From Chromera velia (lineage: Eukaryota; Sar; Chromeraceae): a stretch of 35,169 nt of DNA. The position numbers and the translations under genes are program-made. Below are positions 11,680-22,117 of this stretch, in pieces. The stretch is taken from positions 5,070 to 40,238 of the forward strand of contig JAHBMJ010001472.1 in NCBI GenBank assembly GCA_018398765.1, read 5' to 3'. Below the pieces are notes generated by a model that searched no databases, was not told where the DNA came from, and saw only the letters and a list, made by a program, of their open reading frames with translations. How positions within the stretch are numbered: position 1 is the first letter of the stretch; every line of letters begins with the position of its first letter.

Positions 11680-13724
11680 ATGCCCCGCGCGTGCCTCTCG
11701 AGCAGTCCCCTGTCGGAAGGTGACGGCTGTCTGTCGGGTATCGACCTCCCCTCGCCGAGTCCGTCTGAGTCCCTCAGGGCGGATGTCCGAGGCCGGGATG
11801 GCCTTGATGAGAGCGCTTCCCCTCCCCCCTCTTGCTCTTCTGAATCAAACAAGGAGGGCCCCCTTCCGTCAGTATCTTCTGGTAGCTCCAAGAGCAGACG
11901 TGGGAGAAGCGGGAAGGGGGACGAGAGGGATAAGGACAGCGAGGGAGAGAAGTGGAACGGTCAAGAGGGAGAAGAGGAGCAGAGCCAACCAACTGACGAT
12001 GTGGAGAGAAAGACAGAGACGGCAAAGACAGATCAAGACGCCCTCGGTAGGGTGGAGGAAGGACAAGAGATAAAGAGTCGGAAGCGTGGAGGATATCGCC
12101 ACAACAGATCGTGTCCTGAAAGATACATGGTGGGGCTGCATGAGAGGGGGTTTGCTGTGGTCCCTCCGACGACGGGTCGTTCTGCAGATTCCTTTTTGAA
12201 TCGATTTTTGTCTGTCACGTTTCCCCTCTCGTCGATCCTTGCAGATGTCCTTTCATTGGAGAAACACTCCGCGATACTGCTTCTTTGGCGTTCTTGCTTT
12301 TTGACAGTATCCGTCTTCTCGGTCTCAAAGAAAGAGAGAAACAAAAGAAGGACGAGAAAAAGATTAAAGCGACTCTCTCTCTCTCTCTTTCTCTCTCTCT
12401 CTGGGGTCTCCCGCCTCACCAGTCCGAAAGAAAAGATATTGTGCGCGTTTTGTGCGGGAGTCCTTCGGTCTTCCTGTCTAGATATGTCTCTATGTGTCTG
12501 TCATGCTGGCTTCTCTTTCTTTCCCTCTCTGTCTCTTTCTTTTTTTCTTTCTCTCTCTCTCTCTCTCTCTCTCTGCTGATGTATCTGCCCACTCTTCTTT
12601 ACTTTCCCCGTCCCTTCTGTACTTCACTTCACTTCACTTCACTTCTTCCCTCCCTTCTCTTTTCTTTTCAGTGTGTGTTCACGACTCGAACAGCTTCCCT
12701 GCCCCCCTTCTTGCTCCGCCCTCACATCCCGCCCCCTCCCCGTGCCTGCATGCCTGCAGATTCTCCAAGACCCCATGCGGAACACAATCGGGGTCAGTCG
12801 GTCACTTTCTTTATCTGTCTCTCAGTCAGCGGTTCGTTTGTCTGACAGTCAAGTAGCGGCGCAGTGAGCCGATGAATGAGAGAAACTGATCGAGAGGAAA
12901 AACGGGAGATTCAAGCAAATGATTCCTGCATGCATGGGAAAGGGGATTCTGTGTGTGTATGGGGGGACTGTCTGCTTCCCAATCTGTGCTCTAGAAAGAA
13001 AAAAAGAGAGGAAGAAAGAAAGAAAGAAAGAAAAAAAGAAAGAGAAAAAGGAAAAGGAAAAGGAAAAGATGAAAACGCAACCTGCTTCTTTTGTTCTTTG
13101 CAGCAAGGAACTTATGCACGCGTGCTTAAGATCCGCGCTAAGAAGGACCACAAACTCTTCGCGCTCAAAATTGTCAGTTGGCTTGTACGTACATACAGCA
13201 CTCCCCTGGCCGTTCTCCCCCAAATTTTCTCTTCCGTTTCTGTCGCGCTCTCTCTCTCTCTCTGTCTCTGTGTATGTATATGTATGTGTATGTGTGTGTG
13301 TGTATGTGTGTGTGTATGTGCATGTTCATGTTTGCATATTTGTCTGTGTGTGCTGCACGTCTCTGCCTCTTGTTTGCTCTGATCAGTTAAACATAGAGCA
13401 CCACAGCTGCCACAATATGACAGGACAGCTGTTCAGAGAGCGGGAGATCCATGCGGAGGCAAGTTTGTGGAGAGAGAGGCGAGAGGGGGTGGGGGAGGGG
13501 GAGGATGCGCAGAAGAACCTGGAGACGTTCGGGCATCAGTTCGTATGCAGACTCGAAGAGTCTGTAGAGCACTGCAACCACGTATTCCTGAGACTTGAAT
13601 TTACACCGAGTGTAAATGACTGCGTGATGGGGAGCTAGGGGCTTGATTCAGCAGACCTCAAATAAATTAGAGAATGGATCAAGGAGAGAGAGGGGAGCGT
13701 GATCAATAGACGAGTGCACTTCTC

Positions 13725-13762
<38 letters not shown>

Positions 13763-14584
13763 TCATTTATGCATGTATGTAAATTCATCGCGCTTGTACA
13801 TCGTGTGTTCTAGTCGTGTGTTTCTATCCCCTCTTTCATCCTCGGCTTTTTCTCTTCGATGATTATGTCTCAGGGAGAAGAAGCACCACGGCTGCCGTAA
13901 GGAGATCTTCCACGCGCTGGTCCAGGGAGGGGGGGAGGAGGGCGACAGAGAGGCATACCTCGGGAAGCTTCTGACAGATAAACGCCACAAGGGTGATTTT
14001 ATGAAAAGAATTCTGAATATAAAGCTCGGTAGGTCAGATGGAAATCTGTACAGGAAGAAAGGGAAGAACTGCCGGCCGTTTAGAATTTTCACACTGCATG
14101 TCTCGTCTTTCTACTGTTATTTTGCGCTTTCCATTTTTGCACATGCAATTTTCTTCATTCAGATCACCCCCTTTCTGGACTTCCTTCCGTCTCCCTTGAC
14201 ATCAAGCTTTTGCCACGGTTCTTTTGAGATCCCTGGACGTCTCTTTTTATATCGGGCTTTCGCCTTTCTCTTTCTTGCTCTTCCTGCGGGCCTTTCATTT
14301 TCGCGTGCAGGGGGGTCATGTACGGTACTAAAGGGGCATGCAGAAGACGATCGAATGTTCTGATTTTGTTTTTTATTGCATGCGCTCCTGCACCATGTGA
14401 GTGTATGCATGCAGATCCGGAGATATCCAAGGGGCTTCGAAGCAGTTTTCTGTCTATTGCGGTGCGGGTGGATTCCTCAGAAGAGACCATAAAGTCTCTC
14501 CTGGAGGCGGGGCCAGGATCGGAAAGGGAAGAGCTGGTGATGGCTGGGGACTTGCCCTTCCTGTGCAAGTCACCAACTGCATAG
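11680..14584 (+). CDS. Protein-kinase-like gene, incomplete exon set
   Basis: Candidate exons: 11680-12046 (acidic Ser/Pro-rich), 12245 to about 12307, 12760-12792, 13104-13172, 13387-13611, 13874-14028 and 14415-14584 (stop). Joining 12792 to 13104 in phase 0 gives RNTIGQGTYARVLKIRAKK and then FALKI, a textbook glycine-rich loop (G-x-G-x-Y-A-x-V) with the beta-3 Lys. The next exon adds QLFREREIHAEA, like an alpha-C helix with its Glu, then LEESVEHCNHVFLRLEF, which matches a beta-4/beta-5 hinge. The exons at 13874 and 14415 join in phase 1 (ILNIKLDPEISKGLRSSF) and end in a stop, but the join 13611 to 13874 is out of phase in my model. I found no convincing HRD or DFG motif, so this is either a pseudokinase, a broken gene, or a gene whose catalytic exons I missed. 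Confidence 0.45.
13726..13760. repeat. (GT)n microsatellite
   Basis: Uninterrupted GT dinucleotide run in the interval between the kinase-like exons at 13387-13611 and 13874-14028. Confidence 0.95.
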
Positions 14585-14984
14585 CTACGTCTCCATGAGC
14601 CTGTACGGGGGGGGATGAGGCCGGTGTCATGCACCTTCGAGGCAAAGTATTTCGTTCTTCTAGCTTCTTGCTGCCTGTCTTTGTTCCTAGCTAGCTGTCC
14701 AGAAACCAAATGCCCCCCCCGCACAGTTATTATTCGCCAGTCTACTGCGACTTAAGTCGTATTAAGAGAGAGGATAACGAAACTGTGTGTCTGTGGCAGC
14801 GAATGGAAAAGGGAAAAAAGAAACGAGGGCGGAAAACGGAGGACACAGTCAGTTCGTGTCGTACTGAAGTGAAAAACCATTGACTGACGGAGTTGGAATA
14901 GAGAATATTGCATCCCCGAGATCAAAAGTTTTCTCTATGAAAAATAGTGTATGAATGTGAATTCGATCATTCTTTTGTCCTTGC
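14585..14984. other. No gene seen
   Basis: Intergenic or intronic sequence after the stop at 14584. I see no splice-linked reading frame, RNA gene or repeat of note. Confidence 0.5.
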
Positions 14985-16125
14985 CTAGGTCTTTGCCGGT
15001 CTACGTCTACATGCAGGGCCTGGTGTCTCCCACCAGAGCACGCCCATGCATGCCGAGCTAGATGGGTTTTGTGAGGGGAAAAGAGTTGAAGACCGGCCGG
15101 GGACCTCGAGATGTTTCGTTTGAAGCTGCCAGAGCCCAATCGAAGAGAGCTCATGCAAAGAACGTCCCCTCCTCCCCTTCCTAAACAGATAGAGAAGGCT
15201 CTGGGGACTGTGGACTTCCCACAAACCTGTACCAGAGCCTGCAGCATTCGGTTGGTTAATTCTTTTCAGAGTGACCTCAGGTGTAAAGTTCTGGTATGTC
15301 GAAGTCAACGAGAAACTCACCACCAGAAGGGCTACTGGCACTTACAAAACCCAGAAGAACACTGCGCTGAGGAACGTGAAGGTCCGGGGGGTGCCCCTAA
15401 TTCCCCTTACGGGTATCTCTGCCTGTTCTCCTGCCAGGGACGAGGCACTCATCCCTGCCTAGCCTGTAAGAGCCGTGACAGCAGAAGACCACAAAAACAC
15501 AGAGGCAGTAGAAGGGACCTCCGAAGCCTCCCCCAAGTCGGACTCCATGGCGAGAGAAATAGTCTCAGAGACTGAGCAGTCCCAAGGATAAGTTAATTAT
15601 GCTCTCGTCTCGGCCCCCTCTCAGGAAATGCCCAGCTCTGCTGAATGTCAGCCCACGTCACCAAGACCACCCACTGCCCCCCCCCAGACACCCACGCACC
15701 GGGTCCCCCCCCCACCAACACCCCTAGAGAAATTGAGAATCCTTCTTACAAGCAGTCTTCCGACGCTCTGCACAAACAGAAAGGCTCTGATGCCCACCCC
15801 GTGCCCCCAATTCCCCTCGGGGGTACTATCTCTGCCTATTCTCCTGTCAGTCCCCCCTCCTCCCTCTGACGACCTTCCTGTCATCCGTTTCTCACCTTTG
15901 CCCTCGTCCTCCCCCCCTTCTTCGCCATCTCCATCAGACTCAGTTGTCGACGATGCCCTCCCCCCTCCTCCCGGTCGATGCCTTCGCGTGGCTGGAGGAG
16001 GTCCCCCCCCTGGAGCCACAGCCAGAGGAAATCCCCACGGCTATGAGGACGTTGGTCTCTGCTTGGGGAGGGCTGAGGAAACCTTGTGTAGATCCCTTGG
16101 TCCGTCGTTGTCTGAGGTTTAATTG
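14985..16125 (+). other. Unresolved coding-like region with an internal imperfect repeat
   Basis: Open stretches occur but no recognised domain. The plus-strand pieces include a frame with SLPVYVYMQGLVSPTRARP near 15000, one with VKFWYVEVNEKLTTRRATG near 15280, and a proline/serine-rich stretch from 15628. A final frame reads PVDAFAWLEEVPPLEPQPEE and ends RRCLRFN with a stop at about 16124. A roughly 50-bp segment at about 15391-15445 (VPLIPLTGISACSP) recurs at about 15800-15855 (VPPIPLGGTISAYSP). These may be exons of one plus-strand gene also containing the zinc-finger exon, or a degraded repetitive element. I could not connect phases. Confidence 0.3.
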
Positions 16126-16628
16126 ATCATCATGCGATGAATTATCCAGGAGAATACATGCATACTCACAAACATGCGGAGACAGACATTTCCCGTGGAT
16201 ACATACATACACATACAGATACATACATGAGTACAACCGCAAATTTGCATGAGAGAAGGCGTGCGAAAAAACGGGGGAAAAAGAAGATTGATGTTCTTTC
16301 CCCCCTCTTTGAGTTGCTGCTTCGACCTCTCAGTTCGTGAGACTTGGCCCTACATTCTGTATTGCATGTGACGATCTCGGTTCTCCATGTCTTCATGTAT
16401 GTATGGTGTGTGCATGCCTTCCTGCATGTACGTGTGAAAAGAAAAATGCATGGCATTGTGTGTTGAAGGGAGAGTGAGAGCGATAGACATATGTGGGCAG
16501 ACTGGGGCGGACAGACTGACGGACAGAGAGTGAAATTTGTATGCATTGGTCCCACGATGAGATTTGTTCCTTCGCATCATCTGTATTCATGCCCTTTGCA
16601 TGCACCAATGAACCTTCAAATGTTGCAG
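16126..16628. other. No gene seen
   Basis: Contains short CATACATA-like runs (about 16190-16230) and otherwise unremarkable sequence leading into the acceptor ATGTTGCAG at 16628. Confidence 0.4.
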
Positions 16629-16847
16629 GGCTATTTCGGGCTCGGCCAGTGTACCCAAGAGGAGGCAGAGGAGGGTTTCGTGGACGAAATAGCTCACAGA
16701 GTGAGGCAAAGAGAAATTCCTCGAGCAAAACCCTTCCTCCCCCCCAGAAACGACAAAGGCAACATCTGCTGTTGTCTGTGTAGGAGGCAGTTTGCTGGGG
16801 AGGGTATTTTTTTTTACCACATGGAACAAAAGCATGGAGTATGCTAA
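16629..16847 (+). CDS. C2H2 zinc-finger terminal exon of an unidentified gene
   Basis: A 219-base open exon behind the acceptor TTGCAG, ending in TAA. It reads GYFGLGQCTQEEAEEGF, then VRQREIPRAKPFLPP, then NICCCLCRRQFAGEG, FFYHMEQKHGVC and the stop. The C-x2-C-x12-H-x4-H pattern fits one classical zinc finger at the extreme C-terminus. The start is set by the acceptor and phase 0. Upstream exons were not identified with confidence, but it could be the 3' end of the plus-strand locus at 14985-16125. The part from about CTQEEAEE to QFAGE is duplicated downstream at 17057. Confidence 0.5.
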   Translation, partial: GYFGLGQCTQEEAEEGFVDEIAHRVRQREIPRAKPFLPPRNDKGNICCCLCRRQFAGEGIFFYHMEQKHGVC

Positions 16848-17056
16848 AGAGCGAGCCCTCTTTCTCTCCAATGTTTTTCTCTTATTTTCTTTAGCACCGC
16901 ATTGACATTGATTGCTCTGCATGCATTAGAGGGGTTTCAGAAACCGAAGAGTTTGCGAGGGGCGTCTGAGTGACTTCTATCAGACCCCTGTGTTTTCGAT
17001 GCTTTGCATCCTGGCTCTCCTCATGCACGTGTACGTGATTGAATACAGAAAGAAGG

Positions 17057-17213
17057 GGGACCGCCCAGGAGGAGACGGAGGAGGATTTCTCAAAGGAAAT
17101 TGCTCAGAAAGTGAGAGAGGCGGAGATCCCACGAGCAAAACCCTTTCTCCCTGCCGGAAGCGACAAAGGAAACATCTGCTGTTGTCTCTACAGGAGCTAG
17201 TTTGCTGGTGAGG
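17057..17213 (+). pseudogene. Decayed tandem copy of the zinc-finger exon
   Basis: About 400 bp downstream of the zinc-finger exon, a second copy reads AQEETEEDFSKEIAQKVREA, then EIPRAKPFLPAGSDKGNICC, then CLYRS and an in-frame TAG, then FAGEE. It aligns residue for residue with the first copy, but the second Cys of the metal knuckle is Tyr, a stop interrupts it, and the two His are lost. The copy ends where AT-rich island 2 begins. Confidence 0.65.
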
Positions 17214-17219
17214 AGAATT

Positions 17220-17417
17220 TGTACTTGACTTAATAAATTATAAGTATTGACAGTTCTAGTGATAGTTTGAGCTTTTTATGCTTCATACTTTAGCTTTTAA
17301 AAAACAGTCAAAAAATCGATATCAATTTGTATTAAATTTTTAATCATTTTTTTTATATAAGAAAAAAATGAAAAAAAAAAAAATTGATATAAATTTTCTA
17401 TTTTTTTTTTTTTCAAG

Positions 17418-17448
<31 letters not shown>

Positions 17449-17960
17449 ATGTTCCGCCCTAGGGCCTTCCCGCTATATCTATCTGTCGCCAGAGCTAGCA
17501 GGGCGTATTATTATTATTATATTTTCAAGGACTCTACAGAGTTAGCTAGATCGAAGCTCATGTTGAGTATGTTGATTAAAAGATTAATTAACAGTTCACT
17601 GTTAAACGTTCTTAGCTTCGGCTTCTAGCGTTCTACCTCTTTATACTTCTGAAGGAAAAAAATTTAAAATATATAAAATTTGATGTTAATTTTTAGAACT
17701 GTGTCAAAAATTTGTATCGATATTAATTTTTTACACATTATTACATTTTGAAAGTACCCGTTTAGAGGAATCTATGATAGTTCTTAAGTTTTCTATCTAT
17801 TAGATTTCTCAAACCTAGTATCAATCAGTATCAATTTACTACTACTACTACTATCAAACACTTGATTGCATTCTTCAAAAAGCGAGACGCATTTGAACGG
17901 AAACGTTGCCCTCCTTACAAATTGGTCAGAGCGCATTGAACCACACTGAGCATTCACACA
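17220..17960. other. AT-rich island 2 between convergent genes
   Basis: AT-rich sequence with poly-A/T tracts between the zinc-finger locus (plus) and UROD (minus). No coding frame is supported. Embedded in it is a GC-rich module at about 17450-17510 next to a (TTGA)n run. Confidence 0.75.
17419..17520 (-). mobile_element. Possible short retroelement 3' end with (ATCA)n tail
   Basis: Read on the minus strand, an (ATA)n run is followed by a GC-rich block (CGCCCTGCTAGCTCTGGCGA, then GGGAAGGCCCTAGGGCGGAA), then ATAT and seven ATCA-type repeats. A compact structured block ending in a tandem tail inside AT-rich DNA is how many SINE/LINE 3' ends look. No reverse transcriptase, A/B box or target-site duplication was confirmed. 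Confidence 0.3.
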
Positions 17961-18014
17961 TATATTGAGCGCACTACAAGACGGGAACAGAGAAACAGGA
18001 GCACTGACTCAACG

Positions 18015-18278
18015 TCAAACAAGGTGGGTGGTCACCAGGGCCTTCTCAAGCTCCTCCTCTCTTTTCACGCAAGAACGATCATCCCCCCGGCACTTTTGCT
18101 GAAGCACACATGCAATGTGGGAGCAGCAGTACTTCTTCCCGCATTCAATCACACCCGTTGGCATTCTCAATTTCTCCATGAAGAAAGATCTCCACAAGGC
18201 CAAAGCAACAGGAGGGGAAAGAAACGTCGAAGGCAAGGGAGACACCCAACCAACCCATGTTAATTCTCCCCTCTTCAA
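18015..18278 (-). CDS. Possible small cysteine-rich protein, unrecognised
   Basis: An 88-codon frame downstream of UROD on the same strand. Its C-terminal half is protein-like: MPTGVIECGKKYCCSHIACV, then LQQKCRGDDRSCVKREEELE, then KALVTTHLV and a stop. Six Cys fall in the order C-x4-CC-x4-C-x6-C-x6-C, followed by a charged helix. The N-terminal part (MKRGELTWVGW onward) is less convincing, so an inner Met at about codon 34-39 may be the true start. I cannot name a family. It may also be a terminal exon of a gene not otherwise seen. Confidence 0.3.
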   Translation of the reverse strand: MKRGELTWVGWVSPLPSTFLSPPVALALWRSFFMEKLRMPTGVIECGKKYCCSHIACVLQQKCRGDDRSCVKREEELEKALVTTHLV

Positions 18279-18628
18279 CCCTCCCCCTCTCCTCCCTTTG
18301 ATCAGTTTCTCCCTTCAAGAGCCACACTCATTCTCTCTCGCTCTCTCTCTCTCTTCGTCCATCTGTCTGCCTGTCTGTCTGATTGTCTTCCGATGTCATC
18401 ACCCCAATAAAACAGAGCTCGAGGTTTCATCCTGATTCTACCCCCCTGCATGTATCTGCATCGTCGGCGCTCCTGCTCCCTCCCTCAGTCATTCACCTAT
18501 TCACCTATTCATTCACACATTAATTTATTCATTGAGCACCAAATTTCAAAAAAACGTTCACTCACAAACAAAAAATGCACTTTTCTTCTTTCATTGCCTT
18601 TCCTTTCTTCCTTCCTTCCTCTCTTCAT
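18279..18628. other. 3' flank of UROD, no gene seen
   Basis: Contains CT-rich and (ATTC)-rich patches (about 18340-18360, 18490-18530, 18600-18630) and no supported coding exon. Confidence 0.5.
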
Positions 18629-20242
18629 TCATTCCAGTTCACTGGAGGCCTCCTTAATGCTCTGGATGAAGGCTTTCGCGTGCTCGGGGTCCATTCTGGG
18701 CTCCATGCCGTGGCCGAGATTCGCAACGTAGCGCTTCTTTCCAAACTCCTTCACCTGCACGCACGCACGCAACAAGAAACAAAACAGGCAAACACCCAGG
18801 CAAACATAAATTGTTGACACAGAACTTTCCTTCTTGCACCGAGCGTGTGTTTCCTTACTCGAACCAGCACGCTGACACACCCCATGAAGCTGTGATCAGA
18901 ATATGCAAGAAACAAGGAGAAAATTCCGTGAAGGAAACAGCAGAACACGATGCAGAAAGAGGGAGGACGGATACGTTGACAGTCAATAAGATGTACGCAC
19001 AAGGTGGAAGGCCCGCATCAGCGAGACTTCCTTTGTTTGAAAGAAAAAAGAGCTCGGGCAGACCATAAACAGAGACACAGAGACACTGGACGGGAAAACA
19101 CAACTGTGCCCGAAAGTGATCGTAAATGTGTCTTCAGCTCCTTCCCTTCCTTCCTTCTTTCCATCCTTCCTCTTCTCTTCTTAGCTGTAATCCGACGGAC
19201 CATCTCGTGAGTGGCTTTGCGAATTGCATCTTTGTTTGCATACAGAATGTGTGCATCCATGTTTCCCTGCAGTGTCTTGTTAGGGAACCTCTCTCTCATC
19301 TCCTGCACGTCTGCCGTCCAGCTGAGACCAATGCCATCGTAGCTGGAATCGTTAAAGGACGCAAGGGGCATATCCTTGGGGAATCCGACAATGAGAGCCT
19401 GGGGACGCTCGGCCTTGACCAAATCGGCAATCATGCGCATATACTTAGCCCCAAACTCCTCGTAGAGATGGGGGGGGAGAACTCCGGCGTTAGTGTCAAA
19501 CACCTGCGCACAAAACAAACAAGTAGGCGTGTATCTATCTGTGGTTTCGTTGCTACATTCCTTCCACTCATGCAGCCATCGAGACACGTCTTCGAGCCCT
19601 CCAGTCAAGCAGCCACGGTCGGGAGGGAACTGTGCGGTCAACTGTTGGGCTGAAGGGACGAAGTGACGTACGTATCTTTTATCTAACTTTTTGTGCATAA
19701 AAAAAATCATGCGCCCCCTTCATCCCATTCATTCATGAAGCTCTTCTTTCCGATCGGCGTTCTCCCCCCCACTCCAACAGCAGGGAGGGGAAAAGGACAC
19801 ATACATGTCTGCAGCGTCGCTCTACAGACCACCAATCAGATCTGTGTACCAACCCCCGTTCGACCATCCCCCACCCCCCTTCCCCCCCTACCTGCAGCAT
19901 CTGCGCCCCAGAGTCCCATTGTCCGATGAGATACTTGGCGGAGAGTCTGGAGATTGCCTCGAGGAGTTTGTGGGACTCCTCGGGGTAGTCATACAGCCTG
20001 CAGGAAGATAGATAGAGAAGGAGGGGGCGAGAAAGGTTGTATCAGCATTCCAGGAAAACCGACGGAGGGGGCAGGGAAAGTGAGTGGGTAAAAAAGCCGG
20101 GAGAGCAGACGAATGGGTCAACAGAAGGAAGTGAGTGAGTCAGTGAGGGAGAGCGGGACTGCCCCACCTCAACGCAAGAATCCGAAGTCAAAACAGGACT
20201 TAGCAGAAGCACACACATTCCGGACAGCAAATCAAGAGAATG

Positions 20243-20277
<35 letters not shown>

Positions 20278-21389
20278 AGGGAGCGATGAATACCCGTCCC
20301 AACTATCTCGCCTTCACCCCCCCGTACGTACCATCTCTTGGTCTCTGCCCATGTACGAGACCCCTCTCCTTCCACCATGTACCCCAGGATCGTCCAGGGT
20401 GCCCCACAGAACCCGAAGATCGGCACTTCGTTGTCCACCTTCTTCTTTGTCAGGTACATGGCATCAAACACGTACCCCAACGAGTCCTCAACATCAGGCG
20501 TCAAATCCAGCTTCTTGATGTCCTCAGGGGACTCCAGTCTCCAGTCAAAAACAGGTCCCCTGTTAGGAAGCATCTGCAGGGGCTGGCCCATAGCCTGGGG
20601 CACCACGAGGATATCAGAGAAGATGATGCACGCGTCAAGTTCGGGATACCGCCGTCGGGGCTGGACTGTTACCTCAGAAGCGAGACCCGGGTCTTGGCAC
20701 ACCTGCAGGTGAGTAAAAGAAGGACATGGAGGGTCGGGGGTATGTGATGTCTGTCTGCTCGTCTGGCAGGCTCATGTCGTCTGGAGGACGTGGAGGGCAG
20801 AGGAGACACGGGAGACGGGACACACAGATTGGTTCCTTTCCTCTCCTTTCCCACGCTCCCGTTCAGGTCCCCGCGTGACCTTGAGAAATTCCGAGCCTGC
20901 CCTGACAGCCCTGAATTCGGGCAGGTACCTTCCCGCCTGTCTCATCATCCACACAGGGACAGCCTCGACCTCCTCTCCCTTCAGGGCATTGATCACGTTG
21001 GTGTTCTTCGGCAGGGGCCAGTCGGGCTTCATGGCTGCTCTGCGCTCCTCCCTCAGCTCTGCCTTCTCTGATGGGCTCATGGGTTCCGTGACCTGAGGGG
21101 GGAACTCTAGGCCCTGGAGGTCTGAGGCCTGGATGGGTTCCAGGGTGGCAGTTGCCATGTCGAGAGCTGAGCTTTGGCTAGACCGAGATCGGAATCCGAA
21201 CAGAGGGCGCTTGAGAAAGCCTGCAGGGGGGGAAGAGAGGTCAGACACGTGAGTGATACAAAGAGACTGGAAGGTGAAGGGGAAGAGCAGACGGGGAAGG
21301 CACTGACTTCTGCTCTGCACAGAGAAGCCGGACCCTTCCAGAACGGAGACGGCCACGAGGACAGCTCCAACACTTTTGAACATCATCAT
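18629..21389 (-). CDS. UROD: Uroporphyrinogen decarboxylase, probably plastid-targeted
   Basis: Decarboxylates the four acetate side chains of uroporphyrinogen III to give coproporphyrinogen III in heme/chlorophyll synthesis. Six exons: 21389-21308, 21220-20880, 20702-20332, 19997-19892, 19503-19201, 18754-18629. All phases join, giving 442 residues. Residues 1-27 hold a hydrophobic core ([11 protein letters not shown]) like a signal peptide; residues 28-47 are rich in Arg/Ser/Phe, like a transit peptide. The catalytic domain shows [16 protein letters not shown] (residues 116-131, substrate-binding Arg), [12 protein letters not shown] (169-180, catalytic Asp171), [16 protein letters not shown] and [19 protein letters not shown] near the end (conserved His). 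The last exon ends SSELE-stop. The gene shares its upstream region with CNOT10 on the opposite strand. The leader implies targeting through the secretory system to a complex plastid; I infer this from composition only. The exon-5 donor (GTCCGT) is the least certain join. Confidence 0.96.
20244..20276. repeat. (AC)n microsatellite in a UROD intron
   Basis: AC dinucleotide run inside the intron between UROD exons 3 and 4. Confidence 0.95.
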
Positions 21390-22117
21390 GCGATAGTGGG
21401 CTGTTCTCTCTTATCTCCTGTCTCCTTCTACTCCTACGACGTCGAACTGAATGAAGTGAACCTCTCAGTCAGCTAAAGCCAATCTTTCGCCTCACTCAAG
21501 TCAGAGGCTTCCGGTCATCCGACAAACCTTCAGGGAGAGGCCTTCTCATGCGGGGCCACCAGTCACGTATTCAGGCCCCGGAAAGCTTCAATTTTTTTGA
21601 CTTGAGGGGCACTGATTCAAAATGAAGTTCGGTCAATTCCAAAAACTGGCGAGTTCGCACGGAGAGGCCCGGAGAGCTCATTCTGCACGTGAAAAACTCG
21701 AGTTTGGCAAAAAAACTCCAAAAAAACGGAGTTTCAGCACGCTCCTCAAAACTTTTTGGAAACTCGAGTTTCAAACGGAGACGGCCAACGTACCCGTCTA
21801 CAGTCTCCAATGATCATTCTCCACCCTGGTCTCATTATCTCTCAGCCCCCTCAACCATGAGAGCTCAGACGTACAGTAATGGGTATTTCAGAGGTAGGCT
21901 CGCTCGGAAAGAAGTCGAAGGCCGCTCGCCACGGATGTGCACCCTATGAGAAGTGTCTGTGGTCCCCCCTTTTCCTCCTCTTCTCTTAAGTAGGCAGTTC
22001 ATCAATGTGGTCTGTGCGCCGACACACGCCGAGTCCCTGAAAGAGTAGGGCAGGCGTTTCTGTAGACCTAGTGGGAATTTATTGAGAGCAAAAAACACAA
22101 AACACTGAGAAAGAAGG
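21390..22117. promoter_or_regulatory. Divergent UROD/CNOT10 promoter region
   Basis: A 728-bp interval between two start codons facing away from each other. It contains the perfect palindrome AAACTCGAGTTT at 21694-21705 and again at 21760-21771, with a smaller inverted repeat (ACTCC, A-run, GGAGT) between them and CTCAAAAC and CTCCAAA words around them. The block at 21580-21810 is A-rich with repeated AAAAACTCC-like phrases. No core promoter element is certain. The palindromes could be factor sites or part of a dispersed repeat. Confidence 0.45.

Noticed and set aside
14401-14598. A second frame over the 14415 exon containing LRRDHKVSP and GDGWGLALP, resembling a kinase HRD loop and DFG motif
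   Set aside because: The His is replaced, the DFG is broken by an insertion, and the overlapping frame joins in phase to the preceding exon. The resemblance is probably chance, though it would matter if transcripts use this frame.
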